Below the pieces are notes generated by a model, which made no database searches, was not told the DNA's origin, and saw only the letters and a program-made list of their open reading frames with translations. A program made the translations under genes and the position numbers. Shown piece after piece: positions 8,209-16,980 of a stretch of DNA of 64,000 nt (positions are counted from its first letter, which is position 1; every line of letters begins with the position of its first letter). The stretch comes from Streptomyces sp. AC555_RSS877 (GTDB lineage: Bacteria > Actinomycetota > Actinomycetes > Streptomycetales > Streptomycetaceae): assembly GCF_019049245.1 (NCBI RefSeq), contig NZ_JAGMUK010000037.1:1-64000 (forward strand), written 5' to 3'.

Positions 8209-8988
8209 CTACGCCGTTGCTGCCGGGGGGGCAGGGGTCAACTGGCGGGATAGCCAGGTCGGTACGCCTCCCAGGAGGCGGAACAGGCGCCGGGCCTCCT
8301 CTCGTAGGCGCGTGGCCTCCGGGTCCACCTCCGCGTCGGCCAGGGAGGCCAGTGCCGGTGCCGTCCCCACGAGGTACCCCAACTCCTCGCGAATCCGCAG
8401 CGATTCACGGAAGCCGTGCCGTGCCTCCGCCAACTCCCCCTCCCGCAGCGCGAGTCCGGCGAGATGGCGCCAGGTGAAGGACAGGAGCAGTGGATCGGCG
8501 TGCGCGGTGGCCCCGGCGTGGGCACGCCGGTACGCCGCCCGGGCCGACTGCGGGGAGTGCGCCAGGTTCTCCGCCAGCAACCCCCGCCGGAAGTCGAGGA
8601 GGGCCCGCCCGGGGGCCCCGGGCGGGATCAGCGCCGCGGCCCGGCCGAGTGCCGCCCGGGCCTCGTCGGCGCGGTCCCGGACGCCGTGCAGCGTCGCCGC
8701 GTAGGCAAGGTGCCCGCGTTCACAAGCGGCCGCGCCGCGCTCGTCGTCGCCGTGGGCCAGCGCCTCGGCGGTGCGCAGCGCGTCCTCGGCCTGCTCCCAG
8801 CCCTGCTCGGTGTACAGGCACCGTTCCACCAGCAGGGCGGCCCGTTGGAGCGCGGCCGGTGCGGTGACCGGTTGGAGCAGTGCGGCGGCGTCTGTCCAGC
8901 AGGCGCGGGAGCGTAGCCGCCATACCGCGGTCTGGAGTGGATCGTCACCGGCGGTCGTTCCGTTACCAGACATGGCGGTATGCGCCAC
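8209..8988 (-). CDS. Alpha-helical TPR-like protein of unknown function
   Basis: This 259-residue protein is almost all helical and Ala/Leu/Arg-rich, with repeating helix pairs that resemble TPR units (for example LVERCLYTEQGWEQAEDALRTAEALA and HLAGLALREGELAEARHGFRESLRIREELG). No catalytic motif is seen and it is probably a scaffold. The GTG at 8988 follows GGGGAGGG. A GTG six codons upstream has none. It stands alone between the intergenic palindrome and the PucR gene. Confidence 0.72.
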   Translation of the reverse strand: MAHTAMSGNGTTAGDDPLQTAVWRLRSRACWTDAAALLQPVTAPAALQRAALLVERCLYTEQGWEQAEDALRTAEALAHGDDERGAAACERGHLAYAATLHGVRDRADEARAALGRAAALIPPGAPGRALLDFRRGLLAENLAHSPQSARAAYRRAHAGATAHADPLLLSFTWRHLAGLALREGELAEARHGFRESLRIREELGYLVGTAPALASLADAEVDPEATRLREEARRLFRLLGGVPTWLSRQLTPAPPAATA

Positions 8989-9126
8989 GTTGCCCTCCCC
9001 GAGCACGCCATCGAGCTATGAGTGGTGGCGGCATCTCAGCACGGATCGCCCGGCTGGGCCAAGGGGGTGGGTGAAGGATTTCACAAAGTCGTGGGACTCC
9101 TGGTAGGCGCGTTGTGCCCTGAGGAG

Positions 9127-10803
9127 TCAGCTCATTCGCAGTGCCAGGAAGAAATCCAGCTTGTCCTCGAGGCGTGAAAGATCACGGCTCGTCAACTGCT
9201 CGATCCGTCCCACCCGGTAGCGCAGCGTGTTGACGTGCAGGTGGAGGCGGTTCGCGCAGCGCGTCCAGGAGCCGTCGCAGTCGAGGAAGGCCTCCAGGGT
9301 GGGGATCAGTTCGGCGCGGTGGCGGCGGTCGTAGTCACGCAGGGGGTCGAGGAGGCGGGCGGTGAAGGCCCGGCGGACGTCGTCCGGGACGAAGGGCAGG
9401 AGGAGGACGTGGGAGGCCAGTTCCTGGTGGCCGGCCGCGCAGACCCGGCCGGGGCGGGCCGCGGCCACTCTGCGGGCGTGCCGGGCCTCCTCCAGGGCGC
9501 CGCGCAGGCCCTCCGCCGAGTGGACCGACGCACTGACGCCGAGCGTGACCCGCCCGTCGTCGTCGAGGCCGGCCGACAGCGGGTCCCGTACGGACTCCAG
9601 GAGCTGGTCGGCGAGGATCCCGGCCTCCGAGCCGTCGTGCTCCGTGGACACCGCCGGCAGGGGTACGAGCGCGACGGCCTCGTCCCCGGTGTGTGCGACG
9701 GCGATCCGGTCGGAGGGCTCCGGTCCCGTCGACAGCGGGTCGACCAGGATCTCCTCGAGGAGGGACTGGGCGATCGGGCCGCCCTCCAGCTCGCCGTCCC
9801 GCCACTCGACGCGGGCGACGACCACCTGCCAGTGCGGGGCCGCGCCGAGGCCGGGGAGGAGGACCGGGGCGGCCACCCGCAGGCGTGCGGCGATCTCGGC
9901 GGGCGCGGCACCCGTCTGCACCAGCTCCAGGACCTCCTGGGCGAGGCGCCGGCGGACCGTGCGCGCCGCGTCCCGCCGGTCGCGTTCGACCGAGATCAGC
10001 TGGGTGACGCCCTGGAGCAGGTCCAGCCGCTCCTCCGGCCACTCCCCGGCGTCCGCCTCGACGGCCAGCAGCCAGTCCGACAGCACGCTCTCGCGCACGT
10101 CCCGGGAGCCCTGAGGGGAGCGGCCGCCGCTGCTGTGGACTGGGAAGAGCGAGTAGGTGGTGGTGCCGAGCAGTACGCGGTACGGGCCGCGGCGGCCCGT
10201 GCGGACCGCCGCCAGGTGTTCGGCCGCGAGCTTGGCGCTCACGTCGGCCGGCAGGGCGGGCCCGGCGAGCTTGGAGCCCGCGATGGGCCGCCCGGCGGGG
10301 GACAGCACCCAGGCGCGCAGGTCCAGGTCGGAGCCGAGCAGGTCCAGGACCACGTCCGGGCCGCCGCCCGCCGGGCCCGAGGTCATCATCCGCCGGTGCC
10401 GGTCCACGACCGCCGCGAGATCACCGGCCCGCTCGCCGGACACCTGTCGTACGACGTGCTCGGTGATGGTCGCGAACGCCACCGACTCGTGCACCGCGAA
10501 GAGGGGGAGACGGTGGCGCGCGCAGGCCGCCACCAGGTCGTCCGGCACGGCCCCGAGTTCGGCCTCCCCGGCCGCCAGCGCGGCCACCTGGGCCTGCACC
10601 AGGAGTCGTACGAACGGTTCGGAGTCGGTGGCGTCCCGGCGCCAGGCCAGGCCGGTGAGGACCAGCTCTCCGCCGGAGAGGTAGCGGCTGGGGTCCTTGA
10701 GGTCGGTGGTCATCACGCCCCGCACGGTGCGGTCCAGCTCGTCCTCGCCGCCGAGCAGCCGCAGGCCCAGCGCGTCGGTGTCCAGCAGTGCGCGCAGCCG
10801 CAT
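9127..10803 (-). CDS. pucR: PucR-family regulator of purine catabolism
   Basis: This 558-residue protein has an N-terminal PucR domain (VRGVMTTDLKDPSRYLSGGELVLTGL, residues 1-125), a central GGDEF-like linker region, and a C-terminal PucR-type helix-turn-helix (CANRLHLHVNTLRYRVGRIEQLTSRDL, about residue 520). Members of this family sense purine breakdown intermediates. It is divergent from the xanthine dehydrogenase operon, so the natural role is control of that operon and of itself. The start has only a weak ribosome binding site (GGCGACGAGA). Confidence 0.88.
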   Translation of the reverse strand: MRLRALLDTDALGLRLLGGEDELDRTVRGVMTTDLKDPSRYLSGGELVLTGLAWRRDATDSEPFVRLLVQAQVAALAAGEAELGAVPDDLVAACARHRLPLFAVHESVAFATITEHVVRQVSGERAGDLAAVVDRHRRMMTSGPAGGGPDVVLDLLGSDLDLRAWVLSPAGRPIAGSKLAGPALPADVSAKLAAEHLAAVRTGRRGPYRVLLGTTTYSLFPVHSSGGRSPQGSRDVRESVLSDWLLAVEADAGEWPEERLDLLQGVTQLISVERDRRDAARTVRRRLAQEVLELVQTGAAPAEIAARLRVAAPVLLPGLGAAPHWQVVVARVEWRDGELEGGPIAQSLLEEILVDPLSTGPEPSDRIAVAHTGDEAVALVPLPAVSTEHDGSEAGILADQLLESVRDPLSAGLDDDGRVTLGVSASVHSAEGLRGALEEARHARRVAAARPGRVCAAGHQELASHVLLLPFVPDDVRRAFTARLLDPLRDYDRRHRAELIPTLEAFLDCDGSWTRCANRLHLHVNTLRYRVGRIEQLTSRDLSRLEDKLDFFLALRMS

Positions 10804-11180
10804 TCTCGTCGCCGCCGTTCTTTTTCGTCTCGGAATCTACGATGGGTCGTGAGCGTCCGCGGACGAGGTGTCCGTCCGGCGGTGGAGGAGCGGTGCTCGC
10901 CGTTCCGGAGCCGCATTCCGGCCGTGTTCCAGGTCACACGGGATGTGCCGCGCGTTTCCAGAGGAAAACGGGGAGGTTGCCGATGGCCTCCTTTCATACG
11001 AATCTACAAGATGACCGCCCTGGCCAGCCAACTCCTTCATGGTTTCCGTGACTGACCCGGTCGGCGTACGGCGCTGTGTACTGGCCTGACTCCGCGTAAA
11101 CAGCCCATGAACGAGCCGGGGCCGCCGCACACGGATTGGCTCGATCTGTACGACCCACGAGACGAAGAAGAGAGCCGGTC
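10804..11180. promoter_or_regulatory. Divergent control region between pucR and the xanthine dehydrogenase operon
   Basis: A 377-bp non-coding gap between divergent starts. The direct repeat GAATCTAC occurs at 10833-10840 near pucR and at 11000-11007 nearer the xdh genes, which makes it a candidate regulator half-site. The TTTCATACGAATC patch is unusually AT-rich here. No binding site consensus is known to me for this regulator. Confidence 0.5.
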
Positions 11181-12080
11181 ATGGACTTCCTTCGCCCCGC
11201 CAGCTGGGAGGAGGCGCTCGCCGCGAAGGCCGAGCACCCCACCGCTGTGCCGATTGCGGGTGGCACCGACGTGATGGTCGAGATCAACTTCGACCACCGC
11301 CGGCCCGAGTACCTGCTCGACCTGAACCGCGTCGGCGACCTCGAGGAGTGGGAGGTCGGCGAGGACAGTGTGCGGCTCGGGGCCTCCGTCCCCTACGCGA
11401 AGATCATGGAGCACCTGCGGGGCGAGCTTCCGGGTCTCGCTCTCGCCTCGCACACCGTCGCCTCCCCGCAGATCCGCAACCGCGGCGGCGTCGGCGGCAA
11501 CCTCGGTACCGCCTCCCCGGCCGGTGACGCCCACCCCGCCCTGCTGGCGGCGGGTGCGGAGGTCGAGGTCGAGTCGGTGCGAGGATCGCGCCGGATTCCG
11601 ATCGACGCGTTCTACACCGGCGTGAAGCGCAACGCGCTGGCGCCCGATGAGCTGATCCGCGCGGTGCACATCGACAAGGCGGACGGGCCGCAGCAGTACT
11701 CGAAGGTCGGAACCCGCAATGCCATGGTCATCGCCGTGTGTGCGTTCGGGTTCGCCCTGCACCCGAAGACACGGACCGTGCGTACGGGGATCGGGTCGGC
11801 CGCGCCCACCCCGGTCCGTGCCAAGGCCGCGGAGGAGTTCCTGAACGCCGCACTGGAGGAAGGCGGCTTCTGGGACAACGGGAAGATCATCACCCCGTCG
11901 GTGGCCAAGCAGTTCGCGGACCTGTGCGCCGGCGCCTGCAACCCGATCGACGACGTCCGGGGCACCGCGAGCTACCGCCGCCACGCGGTCGGCGTCATGG
12001 CCCGCCGCACCCTCACCTGGACCTGGGAGTCCTACCGCGGCACCGACGGTCGGACACAGCAGAAGGGGAGCGCCGCGTAA
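11181..12080 (+). CDS. Xanthine dehydrogenase, FAD-binding subunit
   Basis: This 299-residue molybdenum hydroxylase flavoprotein subunit (CoxM-like) has the two FAD loops: PIAGGTDVMVEINF near residue 30 and the TVASPQIRNRGGVGGNLGTASPAGD region near residue 90. It passes electrons from the iron-sulphur subunit to NAD or O2. The start at 11181 follows AAGAAGAGAG. An in-frame ATG at 11136 lacks a ribosome binding site. The stop overlaps the next start (TAATG), so the subunits are translationally coupled. Confidence 0.92.
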   Translation: MDFLRPASWEEALAAKAEHPTAVPIAGGTDVMVEINFDHRRPEYLLDLNRVGDLEEWEVGEDSVRLGASVPYAKIMEHLRGELPGLALASHTVASPQIRNRGGVGGNLGTASPAGDAHPALLAAGAEVEVESVRGSRRIPIDAFYTGVKRNALAPDELIRAVHIDKADGPQQYSKVGTRNAMVIAVCAFGFALHPKTRTVRTGIGSAAPTPVRAKAAEEFLNAALEEGGFWDNGKIITPSVAKQFADLCAGACNPIDDVRGTASYRRHAVGVMARRTLTWTWESYRGTDGRTQQKGSAA

Positions 12081-12664
12081 TGCGCGTCAATTTCACGGTC
12101 AACGGCCGTCCGCAGGAAGCCGACGACGTGTGGGAGGGCGAGTCCCTGCTGTACGTGCTGCGGGAGCGGCTCGGCCTGCCGGGTTCGAAGAACGCCTGCG
12201 AACAGGGTGAATGCGGGTCCTGCACCGTCCGGATGGACGGTGTGCCCGTGTGTTCCTGTCTGGTCGCCGCGGGACAGGTGGAGGGCCGCGAGGTCGTCAC
12301 CGTCGAAGGGCTGGCGGAGTTCGCCAAGCAGCGTGCCGAGCACGGGGGCTGTGCGTCCGGTGCCTGCGGTACGTCCCTTCAGGACGCCCAGCAGTGGGCT
12401 GCCGAGGGGCACGACTCGCAGACCGGCGAGGGCACCGAACTCTCCCCGGTGCAGCAGGCGTTCATCGACGCCGGCGCCGTCCAGTGCGGCTTCTGCACGC
12501 CGGGTCTGCTGGTCGCCGCCGACGAGATGCTGGAGCGCAACCCGAACCCGACCGACGCGGACATCCGCGAGGCACTGTCGGGCAACCTGTGCCGCTGCAC
12601 GGGCTACGAGAAGATCATGGACGCGGTCCGCCTGGCGGCCGCCCGACAGGGAGAGGCGGTCTGA
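12080..12664 (+). CDS. Xanthine dehydrogenase, [2Fe-2S] subunit with an insert
   Basis: This 194-residue subunit has both clusters: the ferredoxin-type site (Cys40, 45, 48 and 60, in CEQGECGSC and PVCSC) and the helical site (Cys136, 139, 171 and 173, in CGFCTPG and CRCTG). Between them, residues about 80-118 form an extra loop absent from the usual CoxS-like subunit, carrying another Cys pair (GGCASGACGTS, Cys91 and Cys96). It relays electrons from the molybdenum subunit to the flavin. It starts inside the stop of the previous gene. Confidence 0.92.
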   Translation: MRVNFTVNGRPQEADDVWEGESLLYVLRERLGLPGSKNACEQGECGSCTVRMDGVPVCSCLVAAGQVEGREVVTVEGLAEFAKQRAEHGGCASGACGTSLQDAQQWAAEGHDSQTGEGTELSPVQQAFIDAGAVQCGFCTPGLLVAADEMLERNPNPTDADIREALSGNLCRCTGYEKIMDAVRLAAARQGEAV

Positions 12665-12666
12665 GC

Positions 12667-15063
12667 ATGCCGAGCAACGGCGCCCCCATCGGGACTCCCA
12701 CCAAGGTCACCCAGGGCTCGAAGACCAAGGGCGGCATCGGCGAGTCCACGCTCCGCCCGGACGGCACCCTCAAGGTCACCGGCGAGTTCGCGTACTCGTC
12801 CGACATGTGGCACGAGGACATGCTCTGGGGGCAGATCCTGCGTTCCACGGTCGCGCACGCCGAGATCGTCTCGATCGACACGAGAGAAGCCCTCGCCCTG
12901 CCCGGCGTCCACGCCGTCATGACGTACGACGACCTGCCGACCGACGTGAGGAACTACGGGCTGGAGATCCAGGACACCCCGGTCCTCGCCCACGGCAGGG
13001 TCCGCCACCACGGCGAGCCGGTCGCCATCGTCGCCGCCGACCACCCCGAGACCGCGCGCCGCGCCGCCGCGAAGATCAAGGTCGAGTACCGGGAACTGCC
13101 CGTCATCACCGACGAGGCCTCCGCGACCGCGCCGGACGCGATCCTGATCCACGAGGACCGCGACGACCACCACGTCGGGCACGTCCCGCACCCGAACATC
13201 GTGCACCGCCAGCCGATCATCCGCGGTGACGTCGCGGCGGCCCGGGAACGCGCCGACTTCGTCGTCGAGGGCGAGTACACCTTCGGCATGCAGGACCAGG
13301 CCTTCCTCGGCCCCGAGTCGGGCCTTGCCGTACCGGACGAGGACGGCGGCGTCCACCTCTACATCGCCACCCAGTGGCTGCACTCCGACCTGCGCCAGAT
13401 GGCGCCCGTGCTCGGTCTGCCCGAGAGCAAGGTGCGGATGACGCTGTCCGGCGTCGGCGGCGCGTTCGGCGGCCGCGAGGACCTGTCGATGCAGATCCAC
13501 GCCTGTCTGCTGGCGCTGCGCACCGGCAAACCCGTCAAGATCGTCTACAACCGTTTCGAGTCCTTCTTCGGGCACGTCCACCGCCACCCGGCCAAGCTGT
13601 ACTACGAGCACGGGGCGACCAAGGACGGCAGGCTCACCCACCTGAAGGCGCGGATCGTCCTGGACGGCGGCGCGTACGCCTCCGCCTCCCCGGCCGTCGT
13701 CGGCAACGCCGCCTCGCTCGGCGCGGGCCCCTACGTCGTCGACAACGTCGACATCGAGGCCATCGCCCTCTACACCAACAACCCGCCCTGCGGCGCCATG
13801 CGCGGCTTCGGCGCGGTCCAGGCGTGCTTCGCCTACGAGGCGCAGATGGACAAACTCGCCGACAAGGTGGGCATGGACCGGGTCGCGTTCCGTCAGCTCA
13901 ACGCGATGGAGCAGGGCAGCCTCATGCCCACGGGCCAGACCGTCGACTCGCCCGCGCCGGTCGCCGAACTCCTGCGCCGCGTCAAGGCGATGCCCATGCC
14001 GCCGGAGCAGCAGTGGCTCGCGGCCGGTGAGGCCGCCGACGTACGCCAGCTGCCGGGCGGCCTCTCCAACACCACCCACGGCGAAGGTGTCGTACGCGGT
14101 GTCGGCTACGCGGTCGGCATCAAGAACGTCGGCTTCTCCGAGGGCTTCGACGACTACTCGACGGCCAAGGTGCGCATGGAGGTCATCGCCGGTGAACCGG
14201 TGGCGACCGTGCACACGGCCATGGCCGAGGTCGGTCAGGGCGGCGTGACCGTGCACGCGCAGATCGCCCGTACCGAGCTGGGCGTCGCCCAGGTGACGAT
14301 CAAGCCGGCCGACACCCAGGTGGGCAGCGCCGGTTCGACGTCCGCGTCGCGTCAGACGTACGTCACCGGTGGCGCCGTCAAGAACTCCTGCGAGCTGGTG
14401 CGCGAGAAGGTCCTGGAGATCGGCCGCCGCAAGTTCGGTTCCTACCACCCCGCCTGGGCGACGGCGGAGCTGCTGCTCGAGGGCGGCAAGGTCGTCACCG
14501 ACGGCGGCGAGGTCCTCGCGGGCCTGGTCGACGTGCTCGACGGCGAGGCCGTCGAGGTCGAGGCCGAGTGGCGGCACCGGCCGACCGAGGCCTTCGACCT
14601 GCGCACCGGGCAGGGTTTCGGACACGTCCAGTACACCTTCGCCGCGCACCGCGCGGTCGTCGAGGTCGACACCGAGCTCGGCCTGGTCAAGGTCATCGAA
14701 CTGGCCTGCGCCCAGGACGTCGGCAAGGCGCTCAACCCGCTGTCCGTCATCGGCCAGATCCAGGGCGGCACGACCCAGGGTCTCGGCGTGGCGGTCATGG
14801 AGGAGATCATCGTCGACCCGAAGACCGCGAAGGTCAGGAACCCCTCCTTCACGGACTACCTGATCCCCACCATCCTCGACACGCCGACCATCCCCGTCGA
14901 CGTGCTCGAACTCGCCGACGACCACGCCCCGTACGGGCTGCGCGGCGTCGGCGAGGCACCCACCCTGTCGTCGACCCCGGCGGTCCTGGCGGCCATCAGG
15001 AACGCGACGGGGCTGGAGCTGAACAGGACGCCGGTCCGTCCGGAACACCTGACGGCGGTGTAG
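12667..15063 (+). CDS. Xanthine dehydrogenase, molybdopterin subunit
   Basis: This 798-residue catalytic subunit of the xanthine oxidase family converts hypoxanthine and xanthine to urate. It has the a/b hammerhead domain at the N terminus, the GVGGAFGGRED cofactor loop near residue 265, MRGFGAVQACFAYE near 380, and the C-terminal LRGVGEAPT with the conserved base Glu. It follows the iron-sulphur subunit by 2 bp. Family membership is sure. Purine specificity rests on context: PucR regulator, purine permease and XdhC. Confidence 0.92.
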   Translation: MPSNGAPIGTPTKVTQGSKTKGGIGESTLRPDGTLKVTGEFAYSSDMWHEDMLWGQILRSTVAHAEIVSIDTREALALPGVHAVMTYDDLPTDVRNYGLEIQDTPVLAHGRVRHHGEPVAIVAADHPETARRAAAKIKVEYRELPVITDEASATAPDAILIHEDRDDHHVGHVPHPNIVHRQPIIRGDVAAARERADFVVEGEYTFGMQDQAFLGPESGLAVPDEDGGVHLYIATQWLHSDLRQMAPVLGLPESKVRMTLSGVGGAFGGREDLSMQIHACLLALRTGKPVKIVYNRFESFFGHVHRHPAKLYYEHGATKDGRLTHLKARIVLDGGAYASASPAVVGNAASLGAGPYVVDNVDIEAIALYTNNPPCGAMRGFGAVQACFAYEAQMDKLADKVGMDRVAFRQLNAMEQGSLMPTGQTVDSPAPVAELLRRVKAMPMPPEQQWLAAGEAADVRQLPGGLSNTTHGEGVVRGVGYAVGIKNVGFSEGFDDYSTAKVRMEVIAGEPVATVHTAMAEVGQGGVTVHAQIARTELGVAQVTIKPADTQVGSAGSTSASRQTYVTGGAVKNSCELVREKVLEIGRRKFGSYHPAWATAELLLEGGKVVTDGGEVLAGLVDVLDGEAVEVEAEWRHRPTEAFDLRTGQGFGHVQYTFAAHRAVVEVDTELGLVKVIELACAQDVGKALNPLSVIGQIQGGTTQGLGVAVMEEIIVDPKTAKVRNPSFTDYLIPTILDTPTIPVDVLELADDHAPYGLRGVGEAPTLSSTPAVLAAIRNATGLELNRTPVRPEHLTAV

Positions 15064-15094
15064 TCGGGCGTCGCGTAAGAGCTCGGGTGGTTGC

Positions 15095-15255
15095 GGTTCG
15101 TGGGCGGGTACGGGTGAGTGGGGCTTCTCGCGCAGTTCCCCGCGCCCCTGAAGGCACGGCCCTTCGGGCCTGGAAGCACGGGGCGCAGCCCGGCCTTTCA
15201 GCGGCGAGGGGAACTGCGCGAGAAGCCCCGACGCACCCGCAGCCGCCCACGAACC
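15095..15255. repeat. Intergenic palindrome upstream of the purine permease
   Basis: A 161-bp imperfect palindrome. The inner arms 15120-15141 and 15208-15229 are perfect over 22 bp, and outer arms (GGTTCGTGGGCGG near 15095 and its complement ending at 15255) extend the symmetry. A small nested hairpin (GGCCC-TTC-GGGCC) sits near the centre. It looks like a dispersed REP-like element. It separates the xdh genes from the permease and may end or weaken read-through. Confidence 0.75.
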
Positions 15256-15321
15256 CACCACGCAAGTACCCCGTTCGTCTCGGGCCGTCCCCCGGGTCGT
15301 GAACCTTGGGAGAAGGCCCAC

Positions 15322-16767
15322 ATGACCCAGCAGTCACTCCAGCCGAAGGCCCACGCCGAGGAACCCCGCGTCCCCGCCGGCAGGCCCTGGATCGACCGGT
15401 ACTTCCAGATATCCCCCCGCGGATCCTCGGTCGCACGCGAAGTCCGCGGCGGCGTCACCACCTTCATGGCGATGGCGTACATCCTCCTGCTCAACCCGCT
15501 GATCCTGTCCGGCAAGGACGCGGCGGGGAACACGCTCGGCCAGCAGGCGCTGATCACCGCGACCGCGTTCGCGGCGGCCCTCAGCACGCTCCTGATGGGC
15601 TTCTTCGGCAAGGTGCCCCTCGCCCTCGCCGCCGGCCTCTCCGTCTCCGGAGTCCTCGCCTCCCAGGTCGCACCCCAGATGACCTGGCCGCAGGCGATGG
15701 GCATGTGCGTGATGTACGGCGTGGTCATCATGCTGCTCGTCGTCACCGGGCTCCGCGAGATGATCATGAACGCGATCCCGCTCGCTCTCAAGCACGCGAT
15801 CACCATGGGCATCGGCCTGTTCGTCGCCCTCATCGGCTTCTACAAGGCCGGTTTCGTGCACCAGGGCAAGGCGACCCCGGTCTCCCTGGGCCCGACCGGC
15901 GAACTGGCCGGCTGGCCGGTGCTGCTCTTCGCCGTCACCCTCCTCGCGATCTTCATGCTGCAGGCGCGCGGCGTCCCCGGCGCGATCCTGCTCGGCATCG
16001 TCGGCGGCACCGTACTGGCCGTCGTCCTCAACGCCCTTGACGTCATCGACCCCCGGCAGTGGGCGAGCGGCGCTCCCGAACTGCACGGCCAAGCGGTCTC
16101 CATGCCGGACTTCTCGATCTTCGGCGACGTCGAGTTCGGCGGCTGGGGCGAGGTCGGCGCGATGACCGTCGGCATGATCGTGTTCACCCTCGTGCTGGCC
16201 GGCTTCTTCGACGCGATGGCCACCATCATCGGCGTCGGCACCGAGGCGAAACTCGCCGACGAGCAGGGCCGGATGCCGGGCCTGTCCAAGGCGCTGTTCA
16301 TCGACGGCGCGGGCGGTGCGATCGGCGGCGTGGCGGGCGCCTCGGGCCAGACGGTGTTCGTCGAGTCGGCGACCGGCGTCGGCGAGGGCGCCCGTACCGG
16401 ACTGTCGTCCGTGGTCACAGGCCTGTTCTTCGCGGCCTGTCTGTTCTTCACCCCGCTGACGGCCGTCGTGCCGGGTGAGGTCGCCGCCGCGGCCCTGGTC
16501 GTGATCGGTGCCATGATGATGATGAACGCCCGGCACGTCGACTGGGCCGACCGCGCCACCGCGATCCCGGTCTTCCTGACCGTCGTGATCATGCCGTTCA
16601 CGTACTCCATCACCGCGGGCGTCGCCGCCGGTGTCATCTCGTACGTGGCCATCAAGTCCGCCCAGGGCAAGGCGCGGGAGATCGGCGCCTTCATGTGGGG
16701 CCTGACAGTGATCTTCCTGGTGTACTTCGCTCTCGACCCGATCGAGAGCTGGCTGGGCGTGCACTAG
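15322..16767 (+). CDS. NCS2-family purine permease (AzgA/PbuG-like)
   Basis: This 481-residue, strongly hydrophobic protein has 12-14 membrane segments and AzgA-type motifs: GGVTTFMAMAYILLLNP at the start, then GFFDAMATIIGVG and the GAGGAIGGVAGASGQTVFVESATGVGEGARTGLSS stretch in the middle (given here as its main residues). It is a likely guanine/hypoxanthine or adenine-type proton symporter that feeds the dehydrogenase. The start follows GGGAGAAGG. Its stop codon TAG falls inside the palindromic element that begins at 16764. Confidence 0.88.
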   Translation: MTQQSLQPKAHAEEPRVPAGRPWIDRYFQISPRGSSVAREVRGGVTTFMAMAYILLLNPLILSGKDAAGNTLGQQALITATAFAAALSTLLMGFFGKVPLALAAGLSVSGVLASQVAPQMTWPQAMGMCVMYGVVIMLLVVTGLREMIMNAIPLALKHAITMGIGLFVALIGFYKAGFVHQGKATPVSLGPTGELAGWPVLLFAVTLLAIFMLQARGVPGAILLGIVGGTVLAVVLNALDVIDPRQWASGAPELHGQAVSMPDFSIFGDVEFGGWGEVGAMTVGMIVFTLVLAGFFDAMATIIGVGTEAKLADEQGRMPGLSKALFIDGAGGAIGGVAGASGQTVFVESATGVGEGARTGLSSVVTGLFFAACLFFTPLTAVVPGEVAAAALVVIGAMMMMNARHVDWADRATAIPVFLTVVIMPFTYSITAGVAAGVISYVAIKSAQGKAREIGAFMWGLTVIFLVYFALDPIESWLGVH

Positions 16768-16931
16768 GGGGTGTTTTGCAAGTCCCGCACAGCACCCACG
16801 GCGCCCGGCACGCACCCTCGCCGCACCGGCCAAAGACCCAAGTACGTCCAGTACGAGGGCCTTCGTCCGGCACGCCGAGGGCACGCACCGAACACCGCGG
16901 GCACGCACAGGACTTCCAAAACACCCCCTAG
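16764..16931 (-). repeat. 168-bp full-length palindrome with 22-bp terminal inverted repeats
   Basis: The terminal arms 16764-16785 and 16910-16931 (starting CTAGGGGGTGTTTTG) match at 21 of 22 positions. The symmetry continues inward for about 80 nt per arm to a tip near GTACGTCCAGTAC. I aligned the inner arms by hand: 18 differences are all transitions of the kind that become G-U pairs in a minus-strand transcript. Only four inner differences are other mismatches, and there is one 1-nt bulge. It is listed on the minus strand for that reason. It could be a MITE-like element, a structured RNA, or a two-way terminator. The permease stop codon lies inside it. Confidence 0.8.
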
Positions 16932-16980
16932 CCGACCGTGGCACGTGCCCTCCCCACGACCGCAGTTAGGAGACCGAGAC

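Noticed and set aside
12604..15321. A 905-codon open frame on the minus strand opposite the xanthine dehydrogenase large subunit
   Set aside because: It mirrors the real gene's codon bias. The translation is full of Arg/Asp/Gly/Val runs without domains, while the plus strand encodes clear molybdenum hydroxylase motifs.
16764..16931. Insertion sequence
   Set aside because: Only 168 bp long and with no transposase frame. A MITE-like or structured-RNA reading is kept instead.
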